Assembly (NCBI RefSeq): GCF_944323605.1
Contig: NZ_CALUTC010000001.1
Location: 248,001-312,000 of the forward strand
DNA length: 64,000 bases
Source: an uncultured Campylobacter sp.
Lineage (GTDB): Bacteria; Campylobacterota; Campylobacteria; Campylobacterales; Campylobacteraceae
Direction of reading: 5' to 3'
The notes beneath the pieces were generated by a model. That model was given only the letters and a program-made list of their open reading frames with translations. It made no database searches and had not been told where the DNA came from. This document shows positions 29,297 through 37,808 of the stretch, piece by piece. Position 1 is the first letter of the stretch. Every line of letters begins with the position of its first letter. The position numbers and the translations under genes are program-made.

Positions 29297-30424
29297 ATGA
29301 CTATAAACACTTTCACAAGAGGTAAAAAAATCTACCTTGATATGAGAGAAAACAAGAAACGCACGAGGTTGGCAACAGGCTTGAAAAACAGCCCTTTAGC
29401 TTTAAAATTTGTCAAGGCAAACTATGAGTTGTTTTTGAGCGACAAGAAAAAGGCACAGGCTAAATTTTATGAGCTAGAGGACGAAATATTTGGCAAAAAG
29501 CTTATGAAAGAGGAGAAAGATAAGACTTCTTTGCCCTTGAAAGATAAGCACTTTTATGAGATTAAAAATGAGATTTTATCCTCTTTTCACTTAAAGCGAA
29601 ATAGCAAAAAGAAGTTTCAAGTGCTTTTAAATAGCATTGAACTATTTCTAAAAAGCAAAAAGTTAGATATACAAAGCTTCAAAAAAAACGATATTGCAAG
29701 TTTTTACGACTTTTTTAAAGAAAAAAACAACAACAAAACCATAAAAAACAAATTAGCAATGTTTGCCAAAGTTCTAACAATAGCACAAGAAAGGGGCTTG
29801 ATAAATGAAAATCCTTTGCAGAAATTGCCTAAATTCTGCATCGATGAAAAGGAATTGCAAAAAAAAATTAATACTTATTTAAGCTACGAGCAGATGAATT
29901 TTGTGGTTAAAAATGCCACAGGTGTTTTGCAGGATTATCTTTTTATTGCCTTTTTCACAGGGGCTAGGACAGGAGAGATTTTAGCCTTGCAAAAAAAAGA
30001 CATACTTTTTGAGAAAAATTTAATCAACATTATAAAAACAAAGCACGATGACAACACTCTAGGCACACCAAAAACTAAAAATTCATACAGACAAATAGAC
30101 ATTTTGCCAATTCTTAAAAAAAGGCTTTTGCTTATGTGTGAGGGCTTGAAAGATGATGATTTTTTGATTAGAAAAAAAGTGAGTAAATTAAGAGCCGAGT
30201 TTAAAGAGCTTTTAAAAAGGCTTGACTTACCTGCAATGAGGCTTTATGATACCCGCCACACCTTTGCAAGTATTATGCTTTCAAAAGGCGAAGAGGCTAT
30301 GTGGGTTGGTTGCAAAATGCTAGGGCATAACGACCTAAATGAAACTTTTAAAACTTATGCGAAATACATTCCGCAAGACGTGAAAACAAGGGCTAGATTT
30401 ATCGATGAAAAGGATTTTTTATGA
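29297..30424 (+). CDS. int: Phage tyrosine integrase
   Basis: Site-specific recombinase. 375 residues from the ATG at 29297, which has an AAAGGA site 5 bases upstream; an earlier in-frame ATG at 29231 lacks one. SAM-like DNA-binding region about residues 95-190, catalytic region from 200. Catalytic residues: Arg in TGARTGEIL, the YDTRHTFAS box (His replaced by Tyr at the first position), LGHNDLNETF, and the tyrosine in KTYAKY. Its stop overlaps the next start (ATGA). Confidence 0.93.
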   Translation: MTINTFTRGKKIYLDMRENKKRTRLATGLKNSPLALKFVKANYELFLSDKKKAQAKFYELEDEIFGKKLMKEEKDKTSLPLKDKHFYEIKNEILSSFHLKRNSKKKFQVLLNSIELFLKSKKLDIQSFKKNDIASFYDFFKEKNNNKTIKNKLAMFAKVLTIAQERGLINENPLQKLPKFCIDEKELQKKINTYLSYEQMNFVVKNATGVLQDYLFIAFFTGARTGEILALQKKDILFEKNLINIIKTKHDDNTLGTPKTKNSYRQIDILPILKKRLLLMCEGLKDDDFLIRKKVSKLRAEFKELLKRLDLPAMRLYDTRHTFASIMLSKGEEAMWVGCKMLGHNDLNETFKTYAKYIPQDVKTRARFIDEKDFL

Positions 30425-30672
30425 GAGTGATAAACGATGAAAAAGAGGGGCTTAGACTTATGCACGATGAATTGCTAGAAAGCTTTATAAAGCTGCTTTG
30501 CATTGATACGAGAATGGCTTTTGTCTTTGCAGAAAACGTCCTTGCAAATATCAGAGCTTACGCAAGGATAAGCCAAAATAGCGAAAGCGAGTTTTTAGAG
30601 GATATTTTAATAACTAGCGATGAAAAAGCTGAAGTGATAGTGAAAAATTTTTTAAGAGAGGATAGGAGATGA
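30421..30672 (+). CDS. Small phage protein of unknown function
   Basis: 83 residues, acidic and helical, no recognised domain. Translation is coupled to the integrase (ATGA overlap) and to the next gene (ATGA overlap). An excisionase-like role is possible from position only; no winged-helix motif is visible. Confidence 0.6.
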   Translation: MRVINDEKEGLRLMHDELLESFIKLLCIDTRMAFVFAENVLANIRAYARISQNSESEFLEDILITSDEKAEVIVKNFLREDRR

Positions 30673-31304
30673 AAATAAAAGAGCTTACTAAGTTTGACAA
30701 AGCGTTAAAAAGGGAGTTTTGCACTTACTTAAAGAAGTATTTTAAAGAGGATTGTAAAGCAAACTGGATATTTGATGACAGAATATCGATTGATATTGAT
30801 TTTAAAGTTGTAGATGAAAAAGAGCCTATACATTTAATCATTACAGATAGGAGAAATTACAGAATAAGCTTAAATGAATTAGGAAGCGATATTAACATTC
30901 TAGACTTTAAAAAATATATAGATAAGTTTTTAAATAAGGAATATAAAAAGAAAGACTATATAAACACAAAGGATTTTAAAAAGATATGTGCTTTATATGA
31001 TAGCCTTGTTTTGAAATATAAAAAGGACGATATAAAAGAGTTTTACAACGCAATAGCCTCTGTTTTAAACAAAGATTACAAGCCGTATATTTTGGATAAT
31101 AATAAAATTTTTGCCTATTCTAATAAGCCACAAGCAAAACAAGATATATACAGCGATAAAAAAGGCCTTATCTTTACGTTGCGTGTATGGAATGATGAAA
31201 GAGTTATTAAAACGATTTTTGATGTTAATTGCAAACAAATAAACATTTTAGCACTAGCAGAGGAGCTGGTAAATATACAAAAGAAGCTGGAGGAACTTAT
31301 TTAA
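30669..31304 (+). CDS. Phage protein of unknown function
   Basis: 211 residues, lysine-rich and soluble, with alternating strand and helix character. No motif I can name. It starts inside the stop of the preceding gene and its last base is the first base of the next ATG, so it belongs to a tightly coupled early operon. Confidence 0.6.
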   Translation: MKIKELTKFDKALKREFCTYLKKYFKEDCKANWIFDDRISIDIDFKVVDEKEPIHLIITDRRNYRISLNELGSDINILDFKKYIDKFLNKEYKKKDYINTKDFKKICALYDSLVLKYKKDDIKEFYNAIASVLNKDYKPYILDNNKIFAYSNKPQAKQDIYSDKKGLIFTLRVWNDERVIKTIFDVNCKQINILALAEELVNIQKKLEELI

Positions 31305-31579
31305 TGAAACGATATGCCTTAAGTAGTATAGTTGGCGGACATTATAAGCTTTCTTTTTTAAAACAGTTTATTAAACCCTTAGTAGATGTTAAGTCTTTAG
31401 GTAAAACACAAGGTAATAAATCGCAGAAATTTTACACATTAGAGGAACTTAAGATAATTAGAAACACTTATTTAAAAAGAGTTGAAACAATGAAAATAAA
31501 ACATTACGCACAATGCGAGCGAGAAGATATTTTTTTGAAATTGGAAACATTTTTAAAAGGATTGGAGGGCTTAAAATGA
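31304..31579 (+). CDS. Small basic phage protein of unknown function
   Basis: 91 residues from the ATG at 31304 (stop-start overlap TAATG with the upstream gene). The frame is open earlier, but the overlap decides the start. Basic and helical; the middle part (FYTLEELKIIRNTYLK) could be a small HTH, unproven. It ends overlapping the next ATG. Confidence 0.55.
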   Translation: MKRYALSSIVGGHYKLSFLKQFIKPLVDVKSLGKTQGNKSQKFYTLEELKIIRNTYLKRVETMKIKHYAQCEREDIFLKLETFLKGLEGLK

Positions 31580-31794
31580 TATTTATACAAGAAAAAGATA
31601 AAAACAAAAGACAAAAGCAGATGTTAGAGTTTTACAAGGGACTTTTAGAAAGAAAAGAAGCCGTTATAAATCATCTAATAAGTGAGAACGAAAGGCTTAA
31701 AAGTGAGCTTTTTAGCCTAAAAGAAAAAACGCAAAGCTTACAAAGCCTAAACGAATGGCAAGACTTGCAAAAAGATAGCTTTATGAGGAGGTGA
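31576..31794 (+). CDS. Small coiled-coil phage protein
   Basis: 72 residues from the ATG at 31576 (ATGA overlap). A heptad-like stretch (about 20-60: AVINHLISENERLKSELFSL) predicts a coiled coil. It is followed by a strong GAGGAGGTG site serving the next gene. Confidence 0.55.
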   Translation: MIFIQEKDKNKRQKQMLEFYKGLLERKEAVINHLISENERLKSELFSLKEKTQSLQSLNEWQDLQKDSFMRR

Positions 31795-31795
31795 A

Positions 31796-32401
31796 ATGAG
31801 GGTTGAGGATTTTATAAAAAGAGTAAGAGTGAGGCTAAAAGATGAAGGTGCTTACAAAAGATACAGCGATGATGAGATTTTAGCCGTGCTTAATCAAGAG
31901 CAAAACATCATCATTTATGAGTTTGATATGAATGTGAATTATTTTAGCAAAGAAGTAAATGAAGAAGATAATACCCTAAGTTTGCCTAAGGTGATGCTTA
32001 AGGTGGTGCATTCAAAGCTAGATAATAAGGCTTTAAAGCTAAAGAATTTTAAAGAGCACATCACAAATGCTGATACTTCTTTGCATTTGATAAGCTATGC
32101 AAATATGCAAGTTGTGGGCGTTGTGCCAAAGCAAAGAGCAAGAGGGCTTTTAGAGCTTTGGGCTAATCTTTGTGTTTTTCACAATGACTTAAATGAGGAG
32201 CTTTTTGCTAATGATTTATTTGTAAATTTGCTTTTATATGGTTGTTTAAGGACGCTTTTACAAGCTGAAAACTCACAAGCGTCTTTACAAAAACTAGCCT
32301 ATTATGAAGCACTTTACAAAAAAGAATTAGCTAGCTTAAAAGATATAAATTCAAGAGTAAAAGAGGAAAATGTCTTTTACTCAAAAGTTAATAAAGTTTA
32401 A
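31796..32401 (+). CDS. Phage head-tail adaptor-like protein
   Basis: 201 residues. The N-terminus (DFIKRVRVRLKDEGAYKRYS then DDEILAVLNQEQ) matches the helical pattern common in podoviral adaptor proteins of the P22 gp4 type, which form the dodecameric ring below the portal. An excellent AGGAGGTG ribosome binding site precedes it. It is odd that it sits among early replication genes, far from the portal (57978). The assignment is by pattern only. Confidence 0.5.
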   Translation: MRVEDFIKRVRVRLKDEGAYKRYSDDEILAVLNQEQNIIIYEFDMNVNYFSKEVNEEDNTLSLPKVMLKVVHSKLDNKALKLKNFKEHITNADTSLHLISYANMQVVGVVPKQRARGLLELWANLCVFHNDLNEELFANDLFVNLLLYGCLRTLLQAENSQASLQKLAYYEALYKKELASLKDINSRVKEENVFYSKVNKV

Positions 32402-32411
32402 AGGATACAAA

Positions 32412-33491
32412 ATGATAATCAAACCAAAATACACTAAAAATTACACCATACTTCCAAATGAGCTTTTAAACTGCAAGGAGCTAAGCGACAAGGCTTTTAG
32501 ACTTGCTTGTTATTTGCTTTCTTTGCCTTCAAATTGGGAGGTAAATTCTTCTCATTTAGCTAAGGTAAATGCTTGCTCTACAAGATACATAAGAGCTTGT
32601 ATAAAAGAGCTTATAGATCTTGGCTTTTTGCAGAAATTGCAGCAAGTAGATGAGAAAAGCGGTAAATTTTTAAAGCAATGCACCTATGTTTTTGTAAATA
32701 ATGACGAGGAGGAATTTAACAAAGAAATCGATTTAACTTTGCAAAATGAAATAGATTTAGAAGTAAAAGATGAGCTAAACAAAAGCAAGATAGCACAAAA
32801 AATAAAAGAAATAAAAGATATGGATAAACAAGACTTACAAGAGGATAAAAAAGATGAGAGCGTGAATTTAAACGGCTTACTTGATGAAAAGCTTTTAAAA
32901 GATACGGATTTTAAGGACTTCAAAGATGCGGAAGTAAAACCGCCGTGCGGTCCTAGTTCCGACATAATAAATAAAGAATTTTTACAAAGTAAAAATTCAT
33001 TCCTTACAGATTTTAAAAAAGGCTTTTTTTCAAAAAACACCTATCTTTTTAAAACCTTTGACAAAGCTTGTCTTTTTATCTACGAAAAGAAAAATGTAAA
33101 ACCTTTAAAGCTTGATTTTTCTAATTTAAATGATTTTGAAATTTCAAAGATAAATGAATTTTTTGAATACAAGCAAAAAAGCAAAAAAAGGCTTTTGCTT
33201 ATGTCAAAACAAAAAATCATAAATCAATGCAAAAGCTTTAAGCTAGAAGGACAAAATATAGGCTTAATCATAGACAAAAGCATAAGAAACGGCTGGGCTG
33301 GACTTTTCGCACTTAAAAATGACTTTAGAAACAAAAAAGCAGATGAGCTAAAGCAAAAGGAAATTTTAAGGCTAGTTTTAGAGCAAGAGCCTAGCTTTGA
33401 CTTTAGTAAGGATTACGATTTAAGCAAGGTTAGCCTTAATGGCAAAAAAGTTAGCTACGATGAGAGCAAAGATGAATTTAAGGTATTTTAA
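32412..33491 (+). CDS. Replication initiator-like helix-turn-helix protein
   Basis: 359 residues from the ATG at 32412 (AAGGA upstream); an in-frame ATG at 32370 overlaps the previous gene. The N-terminal winged-helix region (LSDKAFRLACYLLSLPSNWE then HLAKVNACSTRYIRACIKEL) resembles DnaD or plasmid-type initiators. The middle is charged and low complexity (about 110-190); the C-terminal helical domain may bind helicase. It shares an operon with the DnaB-like helicase. It might define the phage origin; no iteron array was seen nearby. Confidence 0.65.
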   Translation: MIIKPKYTKNYTILPNELLNCKELSDKAFRLACYLLSLPSNWEVNSSHLAKVNACSTRYIRACIKELIDLGFLQKLQQVDEKSGKFLKQCTYVFVNNDEEEFNKEIDLTLQNEIDLEVKDELNKSKIAQKIKEIKDMDKQDLQEDKKDESVNLNGLLDEKLLKDTDFKDFKDAEVKPPCGPSSDIINKEFLQSKNSFLTDFKKGFFSKNTYLFKTFDKACLFIYEKKNVKPLKLDFSNLNDFEISKINEFFEYKQKSKKRLLLMSKQKIINQCKSFKLEGQNIGLIIDKSIRNGWAGLFALKNDFRNKKADELKQKEILRLVLEQEPSFDFSKDYDLSKVSLNGKKVSYDESKDEFKVF

Positions 33492-33820
33492 TGGCTTATC
33501 TTTACAAAAAGCAAAATCAAAGAGTAAAAATTCACTCTTCATCTTTTTACATAGAAGAGGAGCTTTTAGAAAAATTAAGCAAATTAGCCAAATATCAGCA
33601 TATTTCACGTTCTGTTTTAATCGAGCTAATTTTAAGTCTTTCTTTTAAAAGTTTTTTTGATGAAAGGATATTTTATGAAGAATTTCAAAAGTGCAAAAAC
33701 AAAATTAAGAAAAAAGTTTTTGCTTCACAAAACGGTTCTAAAAAAGCTAAAAAAAACAAGCAAAGAACAAGCTATGCCCAAAAACAAGATACTACACAAG
33801 GGCATAGAGCTTTATTTTGA
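33491..33820 (+). CDS. Ribbon-helix-helix-like protein 1
   Basis: 109 residues; its ATG shares a base with the stop of the preceding gene. Residues 17-52 (SFYIEEELLEKLSKLAKYQH then SRSVLIELILSLSF) fit a ribbon-helix-helix DNA-binding fold. The last third is basic and lies in the region that overlaps the next gene in another frame, so the length of the functional protein is uncertain. Confidence 0.55.
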   Translation: MAYLYKKQNQRVKIHSSSFYIEEELLEKLSKLAKYQHISRSVLIELILSLSFKSFFDERIFYEEFQKCKNKIKKKVFASQNGSKKAKKNKQRTSYAQKQDTTQGHRALF

Positions 33821-33890
33821 TAGCTTTTTAAAAAGCGATTTGTTTGTAAGTGAAATTTTAGAAAAAGAGTTAAACGATGAAAAAAGATGA
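33675..33890 (+). CDS. Ribbon-helix-helix-like protein 2, overlapping the preceding gene
   Basis: 71 residues from the ATG at 33675, chosen for the AAAGGA at 33664. FLLHKTVLKKLKKTSKEQAM then KNKILHKGIELYFDSFL reads as a ribbon-helix-helix unit. It overlaps the 3' part of RHH 1 by 146 bases in another frame, and overlaps the next gene by 14 bases. A single gene split by a frameshift is the alternative. Confidence 0.55.
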   Translation: MKNFKSAKTKLRKKFLLHKTVLKKLKKTSKEQAMPKNKILHKGIELYFDSFLKSDLFVSEILEKELNDEKR

Positions 33891-34218
33891 ATTTAAAGCA
33901 AATATTTTAAGCTCTGATTTTTGCAAATTTAGCAAAGATGAAAGAAAGTGTTTTTTGGAGCTTTTAGATAAGATTGAGCCTTTTTATAGTGATTTTTTTG
34001 AAAATGTTTATTTTGCTTTGATTTTAAAATGCAAGTTTTTTTATCTCAAAGAAATTTCCTTGCTTTTAAAAGAGGAGATAGAAAACGAGCTTGAAAAAAA
34101 GGCAAAGGAAGTTGGGATAAAGAATTTTAACTCAAAGCTTTTTTTGAGTGAAAACGAGCTTTTAAAAAGGTTTTTTAGAAAAAAAGTATATGAAAAATTA
34201 CCTAAATGGTTTATATGA
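33877..34218 (+). CDS. Phage protein of unknown function
   Basis: 113 residues, helical, mixed charge, no recognised motif. It starts within the end of RHH 2 and ends 9 bases before the helicase gene, so a replication accessory role is inferred from place only. Confidence 0.55.
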   Translation: MKKDEFKANILSSDFCKFSKDERKCFLELLDKIEPFYSDFFENVYFALILKCKFFYLKEISLLLKEEIENELEKKAKEVGIKNFNSKLFLSENELLKRFFRKKVYEKLPKWFI

Positions 34219-34227
34219 AAGGAAGAT

Positions 34228-35433
34228 ATGTTAGAGCAAGAGATACTAAAGTCATTCATTGCCTACCCACATTTAATAGATGATTTTTTAGAAAAAGCAC
34301 CGTTAAAATGCTTTTCAAAAGAAAGTGCGTATTATCTTAAAATTATCCTCGATTTAAAGGATAAAAATTTACTTTCTTTGTCTGTTTTTTTACAAAATGT
34401 AGATAAAAATCATCAGCAAAGCGAGTATTTTTTATCTATCTTAAGTGCTGATGAAAGCCCTTTGTTTTTGCAATACGCACCATTTTTGCTAAAAGAATAC
34501 AAGCTAAAACAACAAGAGCAAATCGCAAATACTTTAAGCGAGGCGAGCAAAGCTAATACCTTGCTTGATTTGGAATTACTTTCAAAGGATTTAGAGGTTG
34601 AAAGCAAGGACATTTTGGACCTAAATAAATGGCTTTTGTATTACGAAAAAAAGCCAAGTATGAGAAAATACCCCACCTCTTTAGCCTTTTTGGATAATGC
34701 CTTTGAAGGAGGCTTTGAACTAGCTCAGCTTATGCTTGTAAGCGGAGATGAGGAAAGCGGAAAAACAACGCTTTGCGTGCAAATTTTAGAGGAATTAGCA
34801 AAAAGCACTAAGGTTTGTTTTTTCTCTTTTGAATTTACTGTAGAGCAGTATTTAAGGTCTTTTAAGGAGCTAAACAAAAAAACCCGTTTTGAGAATTTCT
34901 TTTTGATAAATGAGGGATACGAATTAGGACAAATCGTAGAAAACATTAAAAAGATGGCTAAACAGGGCGTGAAGTTTTTTTTAGTAGACTCTCAAATGCG
35001 TATAGAGGTGTCAAATACGACAAAACAAGCCTTAAATATGGAGGAAAAAGAAAGCCTTAAATTTTCTACCTTAGCAAAGCTTTGTCATTCTTTGGAAATT
35101 TTCATTTTTTTGATAGTGCAAACCAGCAAAAGCGATACTACAAGCCCAACGGGTAGCAAAAAAGGAGCACACGAAGCAAGCATTATCTTGCGTATTGAAA
35201 AAATCAAGCCAAGCAAAGAAGACATCACGCAAAAAAACAATGAATTTGACGAGTTTAAAAGAATTTTAATACTTAGAAAAAACAAGCAAACAGGTAAGCA
35301 TTTTAAAGGCGAAGTTGCTTTTAATCCGCAAAAAAGAGCTTTTAGCGACTTAAAAAGCGAGAATGTAAAGCCAAAAAATTACATAGATATGAAAGAAATC
35401 AAAAGCGAATTAAGCTTTTTAGATATTTTTTAA
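34228..35433 (+). CDS. DnaB-like replicative helicase (RecA-fold ATPase)
   Basis: 401 residues. N-terminal helical domain (1-120), then a RecA core with Walker A GDEESGKTT, Walker B region VKFFLVDSQMRIEV and a glutamine or arginine-finger region near IVQTSKSDTTSPTGSKKGAH. It is shorter than bacterial DnaB (about 460) and divergent, like helicases of small epsilonproteobacterial phages. It works with the primase encoded at 36207. Confidence 0.82.
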   Translation: MLEQEILKSFIAYPHLIDDFLEKAPLKCFSKESAYYLKIILDLKDKNLLSLSVFLQNVDKNHQQSEYFLSILSADESPLFLQYAPFLLKEYKLKQQEQIANTLSEASKANTLLDLELLSKDLEVESKDILDLNKWLLYYEKKPSMRKYPTSLAFLDNAFEGGFELAQLMLVSGDEESGKTTLCVQILEELAKSTKVCFFSFEFTVEQYLRSFKELNKKTRFENFFLINEGYELGQIVENIKKMAKQGVKFFLVDSQMRIEVSNTTKQALNMEEKESLKFSTLAKLCHSLEIFIFLIVQTSKSDTTSPTGSKKGAHEASIILRIEKIKPSKEDITQKNNEFDEFKRILILRKNKQTGKHFKGEVAFNPQKRAFSDLKSENVKPKNYIDMKEIKSELSFLDIF

Positions 35434-35442
35434 GGAGAAAAA

Positions 35443-35685
35443 ATGTTGTCAAAACTAGCACAAGCAGAAAAAAAATTACACGAGTGCATTGTCATTTTAA
35501 AAAATGGCAAAATGATGAAATTTGTTGATTTTCAGATGAAATTTAACACCCTAGCTTACAATTTACAAGGTTACGAGCTTTGTGAGCAAAGCAAAGAGGA
35601 AATAGCAAAGTTAAGAGCTAAATTTTTAAAGATAAAAAAGCAAGCAAAGGCTAAAAATTTGAATAAATTTTATAAAAAAACTTGA
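35443..35685 (+). CDS. Small phage protein of unknown function
   Basis: 80 residues, basic and helical, with a good AAGGAG site. It ends at 35685, inside the -35 box of the next promoter. Function unknown. Confidence 0.6.
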   Translation: MLSKLAQAEKKLHECIVILKNGKMMKFVDFQMKFNTLAYNLQGYELCEQSKEEIAKLRAKFLKIKKQAKAKNLNKFYKKT

Positions 35686-35710
35686 CAAAACAAAGTAAAA
35701 ATGTTATAAT
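35682..35710 (+). promoter_or_regulatory. Consensus sigma-70 promoter (TTGACA - 17 bp - TATAAT)
   Basis: -35 TTGACA at 35682-35687 and -10 TATAAT at 35705-35710, spaced exactly 17 bases. Both hexamers are perfect, which is rare in Campylobacter, where the -35 is normally not conserved. It drives the 28-residue peptide gene at 35762 and overlaps an inverted repeat at the expected start point. Confidence 0.85.
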
Positions 35711-35712
35711 GC

Positions 35713-35747
35713 TTCTACAAAACAAATGCAAAAATTGTTTTGTAGAA
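35713..35747 (+). promoter_or_regulatory. Perfect inverted repeat between promoter and ribosome binding site
   Basis: TTCTACAAAACAA (35713-35725) and its exact complement TTGTTTTGTAGAA (35735-35747), 9 bases apart. It spans the expected transcription start and ends next to AGGAGG (35748-35753). It could be a repressor operator, or an RNA hairpin at the 5' end that controls access to the ribosome binding site. Confidence 0.8.
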
Positions 35748-35761
35748 AGGAGGCTAAAACA

Positions 35762-35848
35762 ATGGAAGTTTTAATACAAACAATAAACTTTCTCACGGCG
35801 GTTGTTTCTTTAATAACAGCCATTATCTTAGCGAAAAATAAAAGCTAA
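35762..35848 (+). CDS. 28-residue membrane peptide, type I toxin-like
   Basis: A single hydrophobic helix (NFLTAVVSLITAIILA) between an N-terminal LIQ segment and a short basic tail (KNKS). It has a near-perfect AGGAGG site, its own consensus promoter, a 5' inverted repeat and a downstream hairpin terminator, all within 200 bases. That is the layout of membrane-acting type I toxins or small regulatory membrane proteins. No antisense RNA can be shown by reading alone. Confidence 0.65.
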   Translation: MEVLIQTINFLTAVVSLITAIILAKNKS

Positions 35849-35850
35849 GT

Positions 35851-35885
35851 TAAGAGCAAAAACGCCCTCTTAAAATAATTTTTAT
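35851..35885 (+). terminator. Terminator of the micro-peptide unit
   Basis: Stem TTAAGAG / CTCTTAA (35851-35875 region) followed by AATAATTTTTAT, three bases after the peptide stop. Confidence 0.55.
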
Positions 35886-35911
35886 AATTATAGCATATTT
35901 AAGGAGAAAAA

Positions 35912-36013
35912 ATGACAGATTTAATACAATCAACACTAATATTAATCTTAGCCGTGCAAGTGCTTTACTTAACAGTTAAGATAAAAAGGAAAAAAGATGA
36001 TGAGTTACGATGA
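35912..36013 (+). CDS. 33-residue membrane peptide
   Basis: One hydrophobic segment (STLILILAVQVLYLTVKI) and a charged tail (KRKKDDELR). It has an AAGGAG site and a TATAAT 24 bases upstream of its ATG (35883-35888). It overlaps the HTH gene start. Its N-terminus (M-x-D-LIQ) resembles the 28-residue peptide just upstream (MEVLIQ), so the two may be diverged duplicates. Confidence 0.55.
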   Translation: MTDLIQSTLILILAVQVLYLTVKIKRKKDDELR

Positions 36014-36206
36014 ATTTTCTTTAAGGCTTAAAAACTTAAAGCTTTCTAAAAAGGAATTTGCGGAGAAAACGGGCTTAGAAGCTACGAGCGTAACGAACTG
36101 GAAGCAAGGAAATTTAGTAAAATCAAGCTGGGTGAAATCTTGGCTTGATAATTACGAAAAGGCTAAAAAATTTGACGAGCTTAAGGCTATTATAAAGGAT
36201 TTTTAG
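35997..36206 (+). CDS. Small Cro/CI-like helix-turn-helix protein
   Basis: 69 residues from ATG 35997 (or 36000). SKKEFAEKTGLEATSVTNWK is a clear helix-turn-helix with the recognition helix at about residues 31-40. It lies between the micro-peptide unit and the primase and is a candidate for the regulator that binds the palindrome at 35713-35747. No larger CI-type repressor is seen in the window. Confidence 0.72.
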   Translation: MMSYDEFSLRLKNLKLSKKEFAEKTGLEATSVTNWKQGNLVKSSWVKSWLDNYEKAKKFDELKAIIKDF

Positions 36207-37808
36207 ATGATTGAAAATGTAGAGGAGATAAAGCAAAAAGCCGATATTTTAACTGTGGTTGAAAATTTTATGCCCTTGCAAAAACACAACGGGCTTTTTA
36301 AAGGCTTATGCCCTTTTCATACAGAGAAAACGCCCTCATTTACATTAAATGTAAAATATAATTACTTTTATTGCTTTGGTTGCAATGAAAAAGGCGATGT
36401 TTTTTCCTTCGTGCAAAAATATAAGCACCTTGATTTTACAGAAGCCGTAAAGGAGGTCGCAAGAATTTGCAATATAGATATAAAAGAAAGCGAAAAATAC
36501 CTAAAAAAGAGCTTTTATACCGATGTTTATTTAAAAATCAATGACTTTTTAAAAGCCTCTTTAAAACAAAACACACAGGCTTTAGATGAGCTTTACAAAA
36601 GAGGTTTAAACGATGAGGATATAGAAAAATTTGAAATCGGCTTTTTAAAGGATTTATCGCCACTTTTAAGCATTTTAAGCAAAGATGAGATAAAAAAGCT
36701 TTGTGAATTAGGCTTTTTAGGACAAAGAAAGCTAAACAACGCCTTTTACAGCGTGTTTTCAAACCGCTTTACCTTTGCCTTGCGTGATACTTCTTACAAA
36801 ATCATAGGCTTTTCAAGCCGTAAAGCCTCATTTATCAAGTGTTTAAATGAGGAAGCAAAATACCTAAACTCCAAAGAAAGCTTTTTGTTTAAAAAGCAAG
36901 AGTTTTTATACAATCTAGTAAATGCAAAAACAAGCATTCTAAAAGAAAAAGAAGTGCTTATAGTAGAGGGCTTTTTTGATGTTTTTGCTTGTGTGAAATT
37001 TGCCTTTAAAAACTGTGTCGCTACTTGCGGCACGGCTCTTACTTTGTCTCATTTGGCTGCTTTGAAAAAGCTTGGCGATGATATAAACTATATACTTTTT
37101 TTTGATAAGGATAATGCTGGAGAAAATGCAAATCTAAAAGCTTTAAAAATGTTTTTTAAGGAAGGTATTTTTAAACTAAAGGTAAGAGTTTTAAAGACCA
37201 GGTGCAAGGATTTAGGGGATTTGCTTTTAAAAAAGGAAATAAATGCTGAAAATATCAAGGATTTTTTTCATGATTACACGGGGCTTGAGTATTACATAAA
37301 GCTAAATTTGCTAAGAGCAAATAAGGACAGCAGAAAAGAAAACGAGCTTTTTAAAGAGGTCAAAGAGCTTATAAACTCGCAAAATTTCTTTTTAAGAAGT
37401 GAGCTTATAAAAGAGGCTTGTCTTTATTTTAAGTGCGAAAGTCATCTTTTTAACATAAATGAAAACCTAAACAAAACAAAGCCCGTTCTTTCTTTAGAAA
37501 AAAGCATTTTAAAAGGCATAGTTGATAATGAAAAATTTGCTTTTTTAGCAAAAGAATATTTACACAAAGAGGATTTTAAAGAATTTAGCAAGGATTTTCA
37601 AGGGTATTTAAATGATAAAATTTTAAGTCAAAATTTACAAGCAATCTTACTAGATGAGAGCATTTTAACGCCAGATGAAAGCCTTTTTAAAGAATGTTTG
37701 AAGAGTTTGAAAAAAGCCTCTTTAAATGAAGAGCTTAAAAAGGCTAAGATGAGTTTTAATTTTTCTTTAATTGTTGAGCTTAAACAAAAGCTTAAAAGTT
37801 TAGTTTGA
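36207..37808 (+). CDS. DnaG-type DNA primase
   Basis: 533 residues. N-terminal CHC2 zinc finger (GLCPFHTEKTPSFTLN ... YCFGCNEKGDVFSFV, about 32-75), a central catalytic domain, and TOPRIM with LIVEGFFDVFA, CGTAL and LFFDKDNAGENAN (about 250-320). The C-terminal about 180 residues should contact the helicase. It begins directly after the HTH gene. Its 3' end overlaps the convergent membrane protein by 9 bases. Confidence 0.93.
   Translation: MIENVEEIKQKADILTVVENFMPLQKHNGLFKGLCPFHTEKTPSFTLNVKYNYFYCFGCNEKGDVFSFVQKYKHLDFTEAVKEVARICNIDIKESEKYLKKSFYTDVYLKINDFLKASLKQNTQALDELYKRGLNDEDIEKFEIGFLKDLSPLLSILSKDEIKKLCELGFLGQRKLNNAFYSVFSNRFTFALRDTSYKIIGFSSRKASFIKCLNEEAKYLNSKESFLFKKQEFLYNLVNAKTSILKEKEVLIVEGFFDVFACVKFAFKNCVATCGTALTLSHLAALKKLGDDINYILFFDKDNAGENANLKALKMFFKEGIFKLKVRVLKTRCKDLGDLLLKKEINAENIKDFFHDYTGLEYYIKLNLLRANKDSRKENELFKEVKELINSQNFFLRSELIKEACLYFKCESHLFNINENLNKTKPVLSLEKSILKGIVDNEKFAFLAKEYLHKEDFKEFSKDFQGYLNDKILSQNLQAILLDESILTPDESLFKECLKSLKKASLNEELKKAKMSFNFSLIVELKQKLKSLV

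Noticed and set aside
34228-35433. RadA/Sms or KaiC-like protein instead of helicase
   Set aside because: No zinc finger or Lon-like domain; the N-terminal helical domain and neighbourhood with primase and initiator fit a DnaB-like helicase better.
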